Below the pieces are notes generated by a model that made no database searches, was not told where the DNA came from, and saw nothing but the letters and a program-made list of their open reading frames with translations. Below are positions 7,404-16,683 of a stretch of 50,263 nt of DNA, piece after piece. The DNA comes from Okeania sp. SIO3B5 (GTDB taxonomy: Bacteria; Cyanobacteriota; Cyanobacteriia; Cyanobacteriales; Microcoleaceae): contig NZ_JAAHHG010000031.1 of NCBI RefSeq assembly GCF_010692555.1, positions 1-50,263 of the forward strand, given 5' to 3'. Each line of letters starts with the position of its first letter. Position 1 is the stretch's first letter. The translations under genes were made by a program, and so were the position numbers.

Positions 7404-8123
7404 TTAAGACCAAGCAGGATGAGATAATATAGAAGCAAACATTCGCACCCCACGCAGTAAATTGGATAGAGGTAAATGTCCTTTTGGTGCATTCAAATTC
7501 CAAGTAAATTCATTTGGATATCTCGTCCAACTATTGCCATTTTTCCAGCCAATTTTTGGCAGCAACTTATCCCAATTTTTATTTACGCTTAACCACATTT
7601 CTCTCTGTACAGAATAGCCAAATTTACCTTCTGAATAAACTAACCACATAGTATTAATAGTTTGCAAATCTGCAATGGGAATACTATCTACTTCTGAAAA
7701 ATAAAGCCATTTTCTTTGTATAGCTGCCTCTCCTGCCAATTCACACAATTTTTGCATAGTTAATTTGTCAGCTTCTAAAAAATCCTGATGAGCAAGTTTT
7801 ACTTGTATATGACTATAGTCAACATTAGATTCTGATTTTATCGGTACAACTCCCAGAGGAAAGTTTTTGTTTATAAATTCATCAATTTTCGATGAATCTA
7901 TTTGACGTAAAACTTGGTATATTTTTCCTGAAATAATAGTAGGTGAATCTGATTTTTGCCCTTGTAAAAATTCCATTAATATTTGCCAACCATCATTACC
8001 TGTTTGTGCCAAAATAGGAATTGCCTGTAGCTGTTTTTTTTCAGAACCAGATTCTAATTGAGACTTTAGTTCAGCTATATTAGATGAAGCGTTTGTTGTA
8101 GAATTAATCCTTGATTCTGTCAT
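7404..8123 (-). CDS. gun4: Gun4-like tetrapyrrole-binding regulator of Mg-chelatase
   Basis: Gun4 binds protoporphyrin IX and Mg-protoporphyrin and stimulates Mg-chelatase at the first committed step of chlorophyll synthesis. This 239-residue protein matches the cyanobacterial two-domain form: an N-terminal helical bundle (about residues 10-95) and a GUN4 core (about 100-230). The core begins with 'LAHQDFLEADKLTMQKLCELAG' and contains 'IPIADLQTINTMWLVYSEGKFGYSVQ' and 'SWTRYPNEFTWNLNAPKGHLP'. Length is typical. The gene stands alone between repeat-filled spacers. Multi-domain proteins with only a GUN4 domain exist, but the length here supports true Gun4. Confidence 0.88.
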   Translation of the reverse strand: MTESRINSTTNASSNIAELKSQLESGSEKKQLQAIPILAQTGNDGWQILMEFLQGQKSDSPTIISGKIYQVLRQIDSSKIDEFINKNFPLGVVPIKSESNVDYSHIQVKLAHQDFLEADKLTMQKLCELAGEAAIQRKWLYFSEVDSIPIADLQTINTMWLVYSEGKFGYSVQREMWLSVNKNWDKLLPKIGWKNGNSWTRYPNEFTWNLNAPKGHLPLSNLLRGVRMFASILSHPAWS

Positions 8124-8163
8124 AAAATTACTGTGTGTTTCAGCTTTTGAAGTAATTTGTAAT

Positions 8164-8353
8164 TTACCGAATAATTAAGGTTTAAAGTCTCTTCCTTATA
8201 AAGAAAAAAAGCGGTCGATGGATGGCGTTTTGCTCCGCAAAATATAAAGCGGAGCGGCTCTGTCAAGAGCGGGTCTCCTCGCCATATCCCATCGACCAAA
8301 AGAAGAAAAAAATTTTCCTTTTAGTCAATTTTATTCTTGGAAAGAAGAGGTAA
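8164..8353 (-). repeat. intergenic repeat family with TTACC/GGTAA ends, carrying a nested palindrome
   Basis: The element runs from TTTACCG to AGAGGTAA and belongs to a family also found at 11381, 13410, 32830, 34576 and 49956. Inside sits a palindrome from GGTCGATGG to CCCATCGACC (about 8214-8298) that also occurs in the 11381 and 13410 copies. Confidence 0.65.
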
Positions 8354-8370
8354 TTATTAATTGTTGAAAA

Positions 8371-8877
8371 CTATTTATTTTGTAAAATACGATTAATAAT
8401 TGCAGTAGTGGAAGTCGAAACTTCTATTTGAACTAAAGAAATTTTACCACCATATTCCATAACTTTTGGTGCTTCTGGTAATGTTTCAACCGAATAGTCC
8501 CCACCTTTAACATAGACATCAGGTTTCAGCCGTTCTATAAGATGAGTAGCAGTCGCTTCATCAAACATTACTACTCCGTCCACTGGTTTCAGAGCGACTA
8601 AAACTTCTGCCCGTTGGTCTTGGGGAATAATTGGCCTCACAGGAGACCCCGATGGTTGTGGCTTAATTGTTTGTACAGATCGGTCGCTATTTAACCCTAC
8701 TATTAGCGAGCGTCCCAAAGATTTAGCTGCCCATAAATAGCGAATATGTCCTGCATGAAGTAGATCGAAGCATCCATTTGTAAATACTAAAGGTCTCCAA
8801 TAAGTAGGTTGAGAATTGATTGTCTGTTCTAGTTCAATTAAACTATATAAACCAGAAATTAGTTTTTGGGAGTCCAT
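8371..8877 (-). CDS. rfaE2: D-glycero-beta-D-manno-heptose 1-phosphate adenylyltransferase (RfaE domain II)
   Basis: This cytidylyltransferase-like nucleotidyltransferase transfers AMP from ATP to heptose 1-phosphate, giving ADP-heptose for LPS or S-layer glycans. The 168-residue length matches a stand-alone domain II (HldC-type) with no kinase domain. The signature is 'FTNGCFDLLHAGHIRYL' with the HxGH-type nucleotide-binding motif, then 'LIVGLNSDRSV', 'DGVVMFDEATATHLIERLKPDVYVKGGDY' and the C-terminal 'VSTSTTAIINRI', which corresponds to the ISTSxxI motif. It is on the same strand as gun4 and the response regulator but separated by repeats. Confidence 0.92.
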   Translation of the reverse strand: MDSQKLISGLYSLIELEQTINSQPTYWRPLVFTNGCFDLLHAGHIRYLWAAKSLGRSLIVGLNSDRSVQTIKPQPSGSPVRPIIPQDQRAEVLVALKPVDGVVMFDEATATHLIERLKPDVYVKGGDYSVETLPEAPKVMEYGGKISLVQIEVSTSTTAIINRILQNK

Positions 8878-8893
8878 TCTTTAATATTTATCT

Positions 8894-8966
8894 TTGATCA
8901 AAATAATTGGGTCGCGCAACCCCGCCTTTTAAGGCCAAATATTTTTGGAGCCTTGCTCAAATCCCC
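8894..8966 (-). repeat. structured intergenic repeat, second copy at 42699-42772
   Basis: The reverse complement of this stretch matches 42699-42772. Differences are compensatory: GAGC-loop-GCTC keeps its stem while the loop changes from AAG to TTC, and GCCTTAAAAGGC becomes CGCTTTAAAAAGCG. It is followed by four TTCTGAC heptads (8982-9010). Confidence 0.65.
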
Positions 8967-9012
8967 GTTAAAAAAATAACTTCTGACTTCTGACTTCTGA
9001 CTTCTGACTTCG

Positions 9013-9714
9013 TTAAGCTTGACCTTCATTAACGTTTTGTTCGGTAGGTGGTTGATATCCATGTTCAAAGGCATAACGAACCAACTGGGAGCGATTTTCT
9101 AAATTTAGCTTTCTCATTATTTTACTCAAATGAGTTTGTACAGTTCGAGGACTAATAAATAGGCGATCGCTAATCTGTTTATTAGTCAAACCTTGAGCTA
9201 CTTCCCAAAAAACTCTTTCTTCTGCTGGTGTTAGAGGTAGTGGTTCTGGAGCTTCTTGAGGTTGAGATTTTGTTGTTTGAGTTAGATGCTTTTCAGTCAG
9301 CTTTTTGATTTCTAGATGAACACGACGGGAACGGTTTAATTGAGCCTCAATTTTTGCTACCAATTCTCGCATTTCAAATGGCTTATTTATGTAATCATCT
9401 GCTCCCATAGATAAACCCAAAATTCGGTCTTCTAACTCTCCTTTACTCGATAGAAATATAAATGGTACTAATTGACCCAAATTACTAGAGCGTAGACGTT
9501 GACAAAATTCCAAACCATCCATTTGTGGCATCATTATATCAGAAACAATTAAATCCGGATTTAATTGTTCTAATATTGATAGTGCATCCAAACCAGAATT
9601 TGCATCTTTCACCTCATATCCTTGTAACTCTAGATGTCTTTTTAAGAGTATTCTTAAACTGTCTTCATCATCTACTATTAGTATTTGTTTCTTGTTATCA
9701 ATTTTATCGTTCAT
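9013..9714 (-). CDS. NarL/FixJ-type response regulator (REC-LuxR HTH)
   Basis: This is a 233-residue two-component transcription factor. The receiver domain (about residues 10-125) has the acidic pair in 'LIVDDEDSL', the phosphoacceptor Asp in 'PDLIVSDIMMPQMDG', the conserved Ser in 'IFLSSKG' and Lys in 'YINKPFEMRELVAKI'. A Gln/Pro-rich linker leads to a LuxR-type HTH (about 158-222) with 'LTPAEERVFWEVAQGLTNKQIS' and 'ISPRTVQTHLSKIMRKLNLENRSQL'. It resembles cyanobacterial and plastid Ycf29-like regulators, but I do not assign a symbol. No histidine kinase is adjacent, so its signal is unknown. Confidence 0.93.
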   Translation of the reverse strand: MNDKIDNKKQILIVDDEDSLRILLKRHLELQGYEVKDANSGLDALSILEQLNPDLIVSDIMMPQMDGLEFCQRLRSSNLGQLVPFIFLSSKGELEDRILGLSMGADDYINKPFEMRELVAKIEAQLNRSRRVHLEIKKLTEKHLTQTTKSQPQEAPEPLPLTPAEERVFWEVAQGLTNKQISDRLFISPRTVQTHLSKIMRKLNLENRSQLVRYAFEHGYQPPTEQNVNEGQA

Positions 9715-9943
9715 TGCTGATTCAATCCTCCTCGTTTACCCATAATTCATACTACCAATAATATATTTATTATATTTATTTATTTTGACATTTATTTTCT
9801 ACTTTTAATAAGATCTTTGTGATTTTCATCAGTCTTCTTTTTATCCATCGTAATTTTTACCATTATTTCTAGTTTTTAGCAATTCCTGAGTAAATTAAGT
9901 TTTGGGAAATTTTTATTTAACTTAATACAAAATATTAACTAAT
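9715..9943. other. AT-rich intergenic region
   Basis: No supported gene. The last 8 bases (9936-9943, TAACTAAT) are the left target duplication of the next element. Confidence 0.5.
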
Positions 9944-10154
9944 GTAAGCATTCAGCAGTCAGCCAGCCTCCTATGGTCGGAACTACGGACTTCAGCTATC
10001 AGCTATTGCTTTTAGTTTAGGATAAAAGCAATATTTAATTGTCTTCCTGCAAAAGTGGCCTCCCTTACCTTTAAACTCAGTTGTTAATTTAAACACTATC
10101 CTTAAGGAGATACTCTTGTTGCTGATAGCTGACAGCTAATAGCTGAATGCTTAC
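9944..10154. mobile_element. IS66-like MITE, GTAAGCATTCAGC ends with 8-bp duplication
   Basis: This 211-bp element has 13-bp perfect inverted ends, GTAAGCATTCAGC and GCTGAATGCTTAC. It is flanked by TAACTAAT at 9936-9943 and 10155-10162. GTAA termini and 8-bp duplications are characteristic of the IS66 family, so it is probably mobilised by an IS66-type transposase encoded elsewhere. Single ends of the same family occur near 7032 and 48141. No ORF is inside. Confidence 0.85.
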
Positions 10155-10162
10155 TAACTAAT

Positions 10163-10512
10163 TTATTTGATCATTAGTAGAAAAAAGTAAATATGATAAA
10201 TGTGAATGTCAAAACATTAAGCTGTTAAAATCAGCTTAGTCAAGCCAAAAATTGGGTTTTTGTAAAGAATGGGAGTAACTTGGCCTATTTATAGACCATT
10301 ATTACACAATATATACTTCAGTACCATCAATTTCTAAATAATAATAATAGAGAAATGCTGATAAATTCTTTGTATACTCTGCGATAATTGTAAAGACAGA
10401 TAGCTACATTAACAGCTAAAATATGTATTAGCTCTTAGCGTAGTAAAGTGCATTCTCAGAATTTAAGACCCGCTACCCAGTGAACGATAATTTTAGAACT
10501 TAGTAAAATGTC
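10163..10512. other. AT-rich upstream region of the HpsJ-like gene
   Basis: No gene or clear repeat was seen, and no convincing ribosome-binding site lies before the ATG at 10513. Confidence 0.4.
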
Positions 10513-11346
10513 ATGAAAGCAACAAACATTCGTCAATATTCCTCCATAGCTGCTAGGACTCTTACAATAGTAGGAATAATTATGATTCTGTCCTCTCTGC
10601 TTGACTTTGTAGTATTGTCAATTCCTTTCAACATAGGTAGTAGACCATGGCAAATTGGCCTAGTGACACAGTTAGTCGATCGAGGAATTATTCCTATGGT
10701 AGGAATGGCCTTATTATTTACAGGCTATTGGGTAAGCAGTAATTCTGGACTTCAAGATAACTCCAAGTCCTCTATATTAGATTTGAGGTTTTGGGGACTT
10801 TTACTAGCAAGTTTATTAGGGCTAATATATCTGTTAATGTTTCCTCTACATCTAAATAATACTCTTCTAGCTCGAACAGAGGCCATTGAACGAATAAATC
10901 AGCAAGCAAGTCAAGCTGAAACACAGTTAGAAGCTCGTGTCAGTACTAGCGAATTTCAAAATCAGATACAACAAAGGCAAAGTCAATTAAAGAATCAATT
11001 TAGTACTTTGTTAGGAGATGAAACTAGGCTGAATGAAGCATTAGAAAATGAACAATTATCAGAGCAAGTGAAAAACTTGTTAGCACAATCAAAGGACAAC
11101 CCTCAAGTTCTAGATGAATTTCTCAACCGTCAGGCACAACAATTACCAACTCAACTTTTAACTAGAATTCGTACTCGCAAGCAAGAATTAGAAGAACAAG
11201 CTAAAACAAATTCTTTTAAATCAATGCTCAGAACAGGTTTAAGCAGCTTACTTTTAGCAGTAGGCTACATTATGATTGGTTGGACAGGTTTAAAAAATAT
11301 GGGAATTATTAAAAGTAAAGGGCGTCGCCAAAATCCCGCAAGATAG
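10513..11346 (+). CDS. HpsJ-like membrane protein
   Basis: This 277-residue membrane protein has hydrophobic segments at about residues 15-35, 55-75, 95-115 and 240-260. Between the third and fourth lies a ~120-residue Gln/Glu-rich coiled coil (for example 'INQQASQAETQLEARVSTSE'). The layout resembles the HpsJ family linked to hormogonium polysaccharide secretion in filamentous cyanobacteria. I base this on remembered family resemblance, not a search. A GT2 glycosyltransferase follows 330 bp downstream on the same strand, consistent with polysaccharide-related roles. Confidence 0.6.
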   Translation: MKATNIRQYSSIAARTLTIVGIIMILSSLLDFVVLSIPFNIGSRPWQIGLVTQLVDRGIIPMVGMALLFTGYWVSSNSGLQDNSKSSILDLRFWGLLLASLLGLIYLLMFPLHLNNTLLARTEAIERINQQASQAETQLEARVSTSEFQNQIQQRQSQLKNQFSTLLGDETRLNEALENEQLSEQVKNLLAQSKDNPQVLDEFLNRQAQQLPTQLLTRIRTRKQELEEQAKTNSFKSMLRTGLSSLLLAVGYIMIGWTGLKNMGIIKSKGRRQNPAR

Positions 11347-11380
11347 TTAAACAATTAATAATTAATAATTAATAATTAAT

Positions 11381-11540
11381 AATTACCTATAGTTGAAAAG
11401 AAGAAGATTTACCCTTAAGGAAAATTTTTTCTTCTCTTGGTCGATTGCATATGGTGAGGTCTCCTCGCCATCCTAACCTACGGGAAGCTGCGCTACGACC
11501 GCTTTTTCTCCTTTAAAGGAGAGGCTTTAAACAACTCTTT
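11381..11540 (+). repeat. TTACC-family intergenic repeat after a TAATTAAT tract
   Basis: A microsatellite of AATTAATAATT units (about 11352-11384) leads into the element beginning AATTACC. It includes the TTGGTCGAT...CGACCGC palindrome and 'CTCCTTTAAAGGAGAGGCTT' hairpin. The rest of the spacer to 11677 has no gene. Confidence 0.6.
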
Positions 11541-11677
11541 GAAGAGTTAATTGTTGACAGTAAGGATTAAAATATAAACTTAATCCTAATGCTCAATGCC
11601 CCACCTTTAAATATCTTAATTTCATAATCTGTATTTACAAGCTTGATAGTTAAAGAGCAGTTACTAAAATTTAGCGA

Positions 11678-12559
11678 ATGTTCTCAATTTATATACTGAC
11701 TTACAACGAAGAGATAGATATTGCCGCTTGCATTGAGTCAGCAATGTTGTCAGATGACATTATAGTAGTAGACTCCTTAAGTAGCGATCGGACTGTAGAA
11801 ATAGCAAAATCTTATAATGTAAGAGTAGTTCCACATAAATTTGAAAGCCATGGAAAACAACGCACATGGATGTTACAAGAAGTTACTACAAAAAACGAAT
11901 GGGTCTATATTCTAGAAGCAGATGAACGAATGACCCCAGAATTATTTAATGAATGCCTAAAAGTAATAAAAAGTCAAGAAGAATATATTGGGTATTATGT
12001 TGCGGAACGGGTTATGTTTATGGGGGCTTGGATTCGCTACAGTACACAATATCCCCGCTACCAGATGCGTCTATTTCGTAAAGACAAAGTATGGTTTAGC
12101 GATTATGGTCACACAGAAAGAGAAGTTTGTGAAGGTCCCACAAGTTTTTTGAAAGAAACTTATCCCCACTACACCTGCAGCAAAGGAATTTCTCGGTGGA
12201 TAGAAAAGCACAATCGCTATTCTACAGATGAAGCAGTAGAAACAGTTAAACAACTAGAAACAGGAAACATATCTTGGAAAAATCTATTTTTTGGATCTTC
12301 AGAAGTAGATAGAAGACGTGCCCTCAAAGATTTTTCCTTACGCTTGCCCTTTAGACCAGTAATTCGCTTCATCTATATGTATATTTTTCTCAAAGGATGT
12401 CTTGATGGCCAAGCAGGATTTGCTTGGTGTACCTTGCAAGCTTTCTATGAATATCTCATACTAATTAAAGTCTGGGAAATGAAAAATATGCCTGTACCAT
12501 CATTAACTTCAGCCATCGATGCTAATTCATCAAAAGTAGAAATTGAGGCACAAGGGTGA
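11678..12559 (+). CDS. glycosyltransferase family 2 protein
   Basis: This is a 293-residue GT-A fold enzyme. It starts with the GT2 signature 'SIYILTYNEEIDIAACIESA' and has 'IIVVDSLSSDRTVEIAKSY' and an acidic DxD-like 'LEADERM'. Then 'AERVMFMGAWIRYS' and 'QMRLFRKDKVWFSDYGHTE' match the WaaE/KdtX-like and polysaccharide GT2 group. The C-terminus (about 215-260) is amphipathic or hydrophobic ('FIYMYIFLKGCLDGQAGFAWC') and may contact the membrane. The acceptor sugar is unknown. The HpsJ-like gene upstream suggests extracellular polysaccharide synthesis. Confidence 0.88.
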   Translation: MFSIYILTYNEEIDIAACIESAMLSDDIIVVDSLSSDRTVEIAKSYNVRVVPHKFESHGKQRTWMLQEVTTKNEWVYILEADERMTPELFNECLKVIKSQEEYIGYYVAERVMFMGAWIRYSTQYPRYQMRLFRKDKVWFSDYGHTEREVCEGPTSFLKETYPHYTCSKGISRWIEKHNRYSTDEAVETVKQLETGNISWKNLFFGSSEVDRRRALKDFSLRLPFRPVIRFIYMYIFLKGCLDGQAGFAWCTLQAFYEYLILIKVWEMKNMPVPSLTSAIDANSSKVEIEAQG

Positions 12560-12598
12560 GAAACTGTTTGATAATTTCTACCCATAACTATTGGTCAA

Positions 12599-13115
12599 AT
12601 AAACTAGCTGCCATTACAGAAAAGCGTAATCGCCAAATGCGATTTGGGTCTTAATAAAGCAGCCAGAATAGTAATTAATCATTGCGCACAAAAATTCTAT
12701 TGGTACAATTGTTTTTGGTTGGAATAAAGGTCAGAAAAATGAAATCAAATTAGGAAAAAAAAGTAATTCAGAATTTGTACCAATTCCTACAGCTAGACTC
12801 AAAGAAAGAATAGCTCAGTTATGCTCTGAATATGGAATAATATTTATAGAAACAGAAGAAAGTTATACAAATGTCGCTTCATTTTTAGATGGTGACTGTC
12901 TGCCTAATTATGGTGAAAAACTCGGTGCTGGTGCTCGGAACCTGAGTCCGAGCAAGGAAGCACCGACCCTACGGGCCAATGATTGGAAACCGTCAGGAAA
13001 AAGAATCAAGCGATGCAGCGCCGCCAAAGGGGGTTTCCCCCATGAGCGACTGCATCAAGAAGCGTGGTTTGTATAGAACAGGTAATAATTGGTGTGAAGA
13101 CTGCAGACTGTAATG
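12599..13115 (+). pseudogene. tnpB relic (IS605/IS607-type) with two palindromes inserted
   Basis: Translation pieces in shifting frames give 'TEKRNRQM', 'FGWNKGQKNEIKLGKKS' and 'GIIFIETEESYTNVASFLDG', then 'WKPSGKR', which is the TnpB C-terminal half. The start is missing and there are frameshifts and stops. Two hairpin repeats interrupt it: one at about 12919-12962 (GGTGC...GCTCGG...CCGAGC...GCACC) and one at about 13010-13058 (GATGCAG...CTGCATC). Both lie inside formerly coding sequence. Confidence 0.8.
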
Positions 13116-13324
13116 GGGCTGCAAATATAATCACAAAAGTAAGCAGAAAGCAGTAGGGGCGATTCGCGAATCGCCCCTACTTAAGCCAACTGTGTAGGGG
13201 CACTTTGACTTGTCCCCAGAGAGTGTATCTTTGGTCAGCTAAGAACAGGCGGAGCAACACGGATTTATCCTGTTGCGTAGTATCAACTTAGAATCCTCGT
13301 GACTGACCTCCGGGGAGTAGTCAA
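13116..13324 (+). mobile_element. remnant right end of the tnpB element
   Basis: A palindrome GTAGGGGCGATTCGCG...CGCCCCTAC lies at 13154-13181. At 13291-13324, GAATCCTCGTGACTG...CCGGGGAGTAGTCAA matches the general shape of the TnpB-associated right ends seen at 15850 and 44273. This is probably the scaffold end belonging to the tnpB relic upstream. Confidence 0.45.
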
Positions 13325-13631
13325 AAGGTAAATCAATCGTCAATATTCCCCAGTAAACATCTTCATTAATGGATAATTGATAATGGATAATTGATAATGG
13401 ATAATTGATAATTACCTCTGGTTAAAGCCGAGAGGATTGAATATCAGGAAATATTATTTCTTCTCTTGGTCCATTGGATATGGTTAGGAAAACCATCCAT
13501 CTCTCGACCGCTTTTTCCCCTTAAAAGGGGAAGCTTTAAACCAGAATTATTTAATTATTAATTATTAATTATTAATTATTAATTATTAATTATTCGGTAA
13601 ATCTACACAAAACTTCAATAAAATTTAAAGT
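13325..13631 (+). repeat. intergenic repeats upstream of dxs
   Basis: Three TGGATAATTGATAA units (about 13370-13410) precede a TTACC-family repeat (13410-13550, with the TTGGTCCAT...CGACCGC palindrome). Then comes an AATTATT microsatellite (13551-13592), ending ~40 bp before the dxs ATG. No promoter could be singled out. Confidence 0.6.
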
Positions 13632-15539
13632 ATGCATCTGAGCGAAATTTCTCATCCTAACCAGTTGCACGGTCTTTCAATTCATCAATTAGAAGAAATT
13701 GCTAGACAAATAAGAGAAAAACATCTAGAAACCGTTGCTACAAGTGGAGGACATCTAGGTCCGGGATTAGGAGTAGTAGAACTTACCCTGGGTCTCTACC
13801 AAACTCTCGATCTCGATCGGGATAAAGTTCTATGGGATGTAGGCCACCAAGCTTATCCCCACAAAATTATCACAGGTCGATATAACAATTTCCATACCTT
13901 GCGACAAAAAGATGGGGTGGCAGGTTATCTCAAACGTTGTGAAAGCAAGTTTGACCATTTTGGTGCAGGTCATGCTTCGACAAGTATCTCTGCTGCTTTA
14001 GGAATGGCCTTAGCTAGAGATATGAAAGGAGAGAATTTTAAGGTAGCAGCGATTATCGGTGATGGCGCTTTAACTGGTGGTATGGCCTTAGAAGCTATTA
14101 ACCATGCAGGTCACTTACCTAAAACTAATATGCTGGTAGTGTTAAATGATAACGAGATGTCTATCTCTCCTAATGTGGGAGCTATTTCTCGCTATCTGAA
14201 CAAAATGCGCCTCTCTCCACCAATCCAGTTTCTCAAAGATAACCTAGAAGAACAATTCAAACATATTCCTTTTGTAGGCGAAACCTTTACGCCAGAAATG
14301 GAAAGGCTTAAAGAAGGGATGAAGCGTTTGGCAGTATCAAAAGTGGGAGCAGTTATTGAAGAATTGGGCTTCACTTATATTGGTCCTGTTGATGGGCATA
14401 ACTTAGAAGAACTAATTACAACTTTCAAGCAAGCTCACGAAATTCCTGGACCTGTATTAGTTCATGTTTCTACAACTAAGGGTAAAGGGTACGCAGTTGC
14501 TGAAGAAGATAAAGTTGGTTATCATGCTCAAAATCCCTTTAATCTAGCTACTGGCAAAGCTTTACCAGCAAACAAGCCAAAGCCTCCCAAATACTCTAAA
14601 GTTTTTGCCCATACCTTGGTGAAACTTGCCGAAAATAATCCTAAAATTATCGGTATTACTGCTGCCATGGGAACTGGTACTTGCCTGGATAAACTTCATG
14701 CTAAGTTGCCAAAACAATATATTGATGTTGGTATTGCAGAACAACACGCTGTGACTCTAGCTGCGGGATTAGCTTGTGAAGGAATGCGGCCTGTGGCGGG
14801 TATTTACTCGACTTTCTTGCAACGAGCTTATGACCAAATTATCCATGATGTTTGTATTCAAAAGCTCCCAGTTTTCTTCTGTTTAGACCGCGCTGGAATT
14901 GTGGGAGCTGATGGCCCTACTCATCAGGGAATGTATGATATTGCCTATTTACGTTGTATCCCTAATATGGTAATCATGGCACCTAAAGATGAGGGAGAGT
15001 TGCAACGAATGGTGGTGACTGGGATTGACTATACAGATGGCCCTATTGCCATGCGGTATCCTCGTGGTAATGGTTATGGTGTGCCATTAATGGAAGAGGG
15101 TTGGGAAGCTATTCCTATTGGTAAGGGTGAAATTCTCCGGAATGGCGATGATGTTTTGATATTGGGCTATGGGTCAATGGTACATCCTGCTGTGCAAACT
15201 GCCGAAATTCTCAGCGAACATGGTATTGCAGCTACAGTGGTAAATGCTCGTTTTGTCAAGCCTTTGGATACAGAATTAATTTTGCCTTTGGCACAACGTA
15301 TTGGAAAAGTTGTGACTATGGAGGAAGGCTGTTTGATGGGTGGTTTTGGTTCGGCAGTTACGGAAGCTTTGATGGATAATGATGTAATAGTACCTGTGTT
15401 ACGTTTGGGTGTACCGGATAAGTTGGTGGATCATGCTAAACCTGATGAGTCGAAAGCTGATTTGGGTTTGACTCCATCTCAGATGGCTGAACGTATTTTG
15501 CAGAGTTTTAAGTCTAAGTTATCAACGGTTAACGTTTAA
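13632..15539 (+). CDS. dxs: 1-deoxy-D-xylulose-5-phosphate synthase
   Basis: DXS condenses pyruvate and glyceraldehyde 3-phosphate to DXP using thiamine diphosphate, the entry step of the MEP pathway for isoprenoids (carotenoids, phytol, quinones). The 635-residue length is normal. Visible features are the N-terminal '[15 protein letters not shown]' with an active-site His, the TPP-binding '[18 protein letters not shown]' with the downstream Asn in '[11 protein letters not shown]', 'DGHNLEELI', and the Pyr domain with '[15 protein letters not shown]', '[15 protein letters not shown]' and 'RYPRGNG'. The C-terminal transketolase domain has '[16 protein letters not shown]'. The gene appears intact and monocistronic. 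Confidence 0.97.
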   Translation: MHLSEISHPNQLHGLSIHQLEEIARQIREKHLETVATSGGHLGPGLGVVELTLGLYQTLDLDRDKVLWDVGHQAYPHKIITGRYNNFHTLRQKDGVAGYLKRCESKFDHFGAGHASTSISAALGMALARDMKGENFKVAAIIGDGALTGGMALEAINHAGHLPKTNMLVVLNDNEMSISPNVGAISRYLNKMRLSPPIQFLKDNLEEQFKHIPFVGETFTPEMERLKEGMKRLAVSKVGAVIEELGFTYIGPVDGHNLEELITTFKQAHEIPGPVLVHVSTTKGKGYAVAEEDKVGYHAQNPFNLATGKALPANKPKPPKYSKVFAHTLVKLAENNPKIIGITAAMGTGTCLDKLHAKLPKQYIDVGIAEQHAVTLAAGLACEGMRPVAGIYSTFLQRAYDQIIHDVCIQKLPVFFCLDRAGIVGADGPTHQGMYDIAYLRCIPNMVIMAPKDEGELQRMVVTGIDYTDGPIAMRYPRGNGYGVPLMEEGWEAIPIGKGEILRNGDDVLILGYGSMVHPAVQTAEILSEHGIAATVVNARFVKPLDTELILPLAQRIGKVVTMEEGCLMGGFGSAVTEALMDNDVIVPVLRLGVPDKLVDHAKPDESKADLGLTPSQMAERILQSFKSKLSTVNV

Positions 15540-15885
15540 GTTTACTAGCGGTAATTCCCTCACTAATAGTTTGGCTTTGGTAATTGATAGAATGATTTAC
15601 CGAAAAATTGGGTTTAAAGCCTCGCCCTTGTAGGGCGACTTTTTATTTGAGCATGCAAGTGAATTGGATATATGCTAAACTGTTATTAGTTGCCGGGGGG
15701 CACGCCTCCTCCGGAGGAGCTGCGAATTGCGGAAACTCGTGCGCGGACGTGGAGGGAAGCATCAGACTACCGCCAAGGAAGCAGCGCCCCGTGTTAGCGG
15801 CAGCTATGCGAAGCAAAGCGTCAACCCGCCGAAGAGCTACGGCTCAGTAGGAATCCCCGCGCCTAACAGCCGGGGAGGATGTCAA
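15540..15885 (+). mobile_element. orphan TnpB-type right end, GC-rich
   Basis: Positions 15596-15645 are a partial TTACC-family repeat. From about 15690 to 15885 is an unusually GC-rich segment ending GGAATCCCCGC...GCCGGGGAGGATGTCAA (15850-15885), the same tail as the tnpB element at 44273-44318. Its terminal stem CCCCG/CGGGG is intact. No tnpB ORF precedes it, and the open frame across it (15608-15850) looks accidental. It is a solo right end or omega-RNA relic enlarged by inserted repeats. Confidence 0.55.
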
Positions 15886-15932
15886 TAGGTGTGAGGTACA
15901 CTCATAGCGGGCAAGATGCTCGCAATGGGAAC

Positions 15933-16041
15933 ATTTATAGCAGTTTTCATTAACATAGAATACAGAGATTTTGCCTTAAAGGCAGCTATGCTGAGGGCGA
16001 AAGGCAGAAGCTTTGTAGTCTACCTTTGTGAAAACTGCTAT
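15933..16041. mobile_element. small element with TATAGCAGTTTTCA inverted ends
   Basis: ATAGCAGTTTTCA near 15937 is inverted as TGAAAACTGCTAT ending at about 16041. The interior contains TTTTGCCTTAAAGGCAG. A single left end with the same interior occurs at 39266-39300. Flanks are TA-rich and a clean duplication is not evident. Confidence 0.6.
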
Positions 16042-16073
16042 AATTTTTAATATCTGTACTTTATCAGGACTTA

Positions 16074-16196
16074 TATCATGTCCGGATAATTAGTGATAAA
16101 AAAACTTCTTTCTCCTGACTTCCTGTTCCCCTCCTGGGAGGGGTTAGGGGTGGGTTGACTCCCTAATTATTTATAACTGTTCAACCGGACATGATA
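16074..16196. mobile_element. MITE family A, copy 1 (TATCATGTCCGG ends)
   Basis: The 12-bp ends TATCATGTCCGG and CCGGACATGATA are perfect inverses, with TTA at 16071-16073 and 16197-16199. Joining the flanks restores AGGACTTACGCATGAAC, the end of another element (compare 35185), so this copy inserted into that repeat. The interior holds a CCCCTCCTGGGAGGGG palindrome. Confidence 0.88.
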
Positions 16197-16567
16197 TTAC
16201 GCATGAACCGATACTATTTTGCTAACATTTGTTAACAATGCACAGCAAGATTAACCTGCTGAGGGGGTATCTCCCAATGTCTACAAGAAAACCTGTAGAC
16301 GCAAATGAATTACTTACGTCGCCTTGGTTATCGGCTCAACAGAAGTTTTAATTACTTGACCACGAAGCGCGGCAACTTATCAGGATAGCGGTTACTTAGT
16401 GGTCTGGCGCAAGCACCACAAACTACTCTGTTTGCTAGATTTTAGCATAATCTATACAACTAGATCGGTATAGCTGTATCAATATATATGAACTTATGTT
16501 AGTAAATATTAGTACATCAACAATTTCTATTCCTCTTTCTTCTTCTTTCTTCCCTCCTGACTCCTAA
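16197..16567. other. intergenic between two family A MITEs
   Basis: No gene was seen. There are short AT-rich stretches and fragments of unclassified repeats; the last three bases (TAA) are the duplication of the next element. Confidence 0.4.
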
Positions 16568-16683
16568 TATCATGTCCGGATAATCAGTTATGAAAAAACT
16601 TATCCTCTTGCTTAAACAGTAAATCTTTCTATTTTCCCTACTCCCCTACTACCTTAATAATAAGTATTCAACCGGACATGATA
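16568..16683. mobile_element. MITE family A, copy 2
   Basis: TATCATGTCCGG and CCGGACATGATA ends are flanked by TAA at 16565-16567 and 16684-16686. The interior has a CTACTCCCCTACT-type short repeat. Confidence 0.88.

Noticed and set aside
15608-15850. 80-codon ORF rich in Ala, Gly and Arg
   Set aside because: It lies over a GC-rich orphan TnpB right end. Composition and position indicate structured nucleic acid, not a protein.
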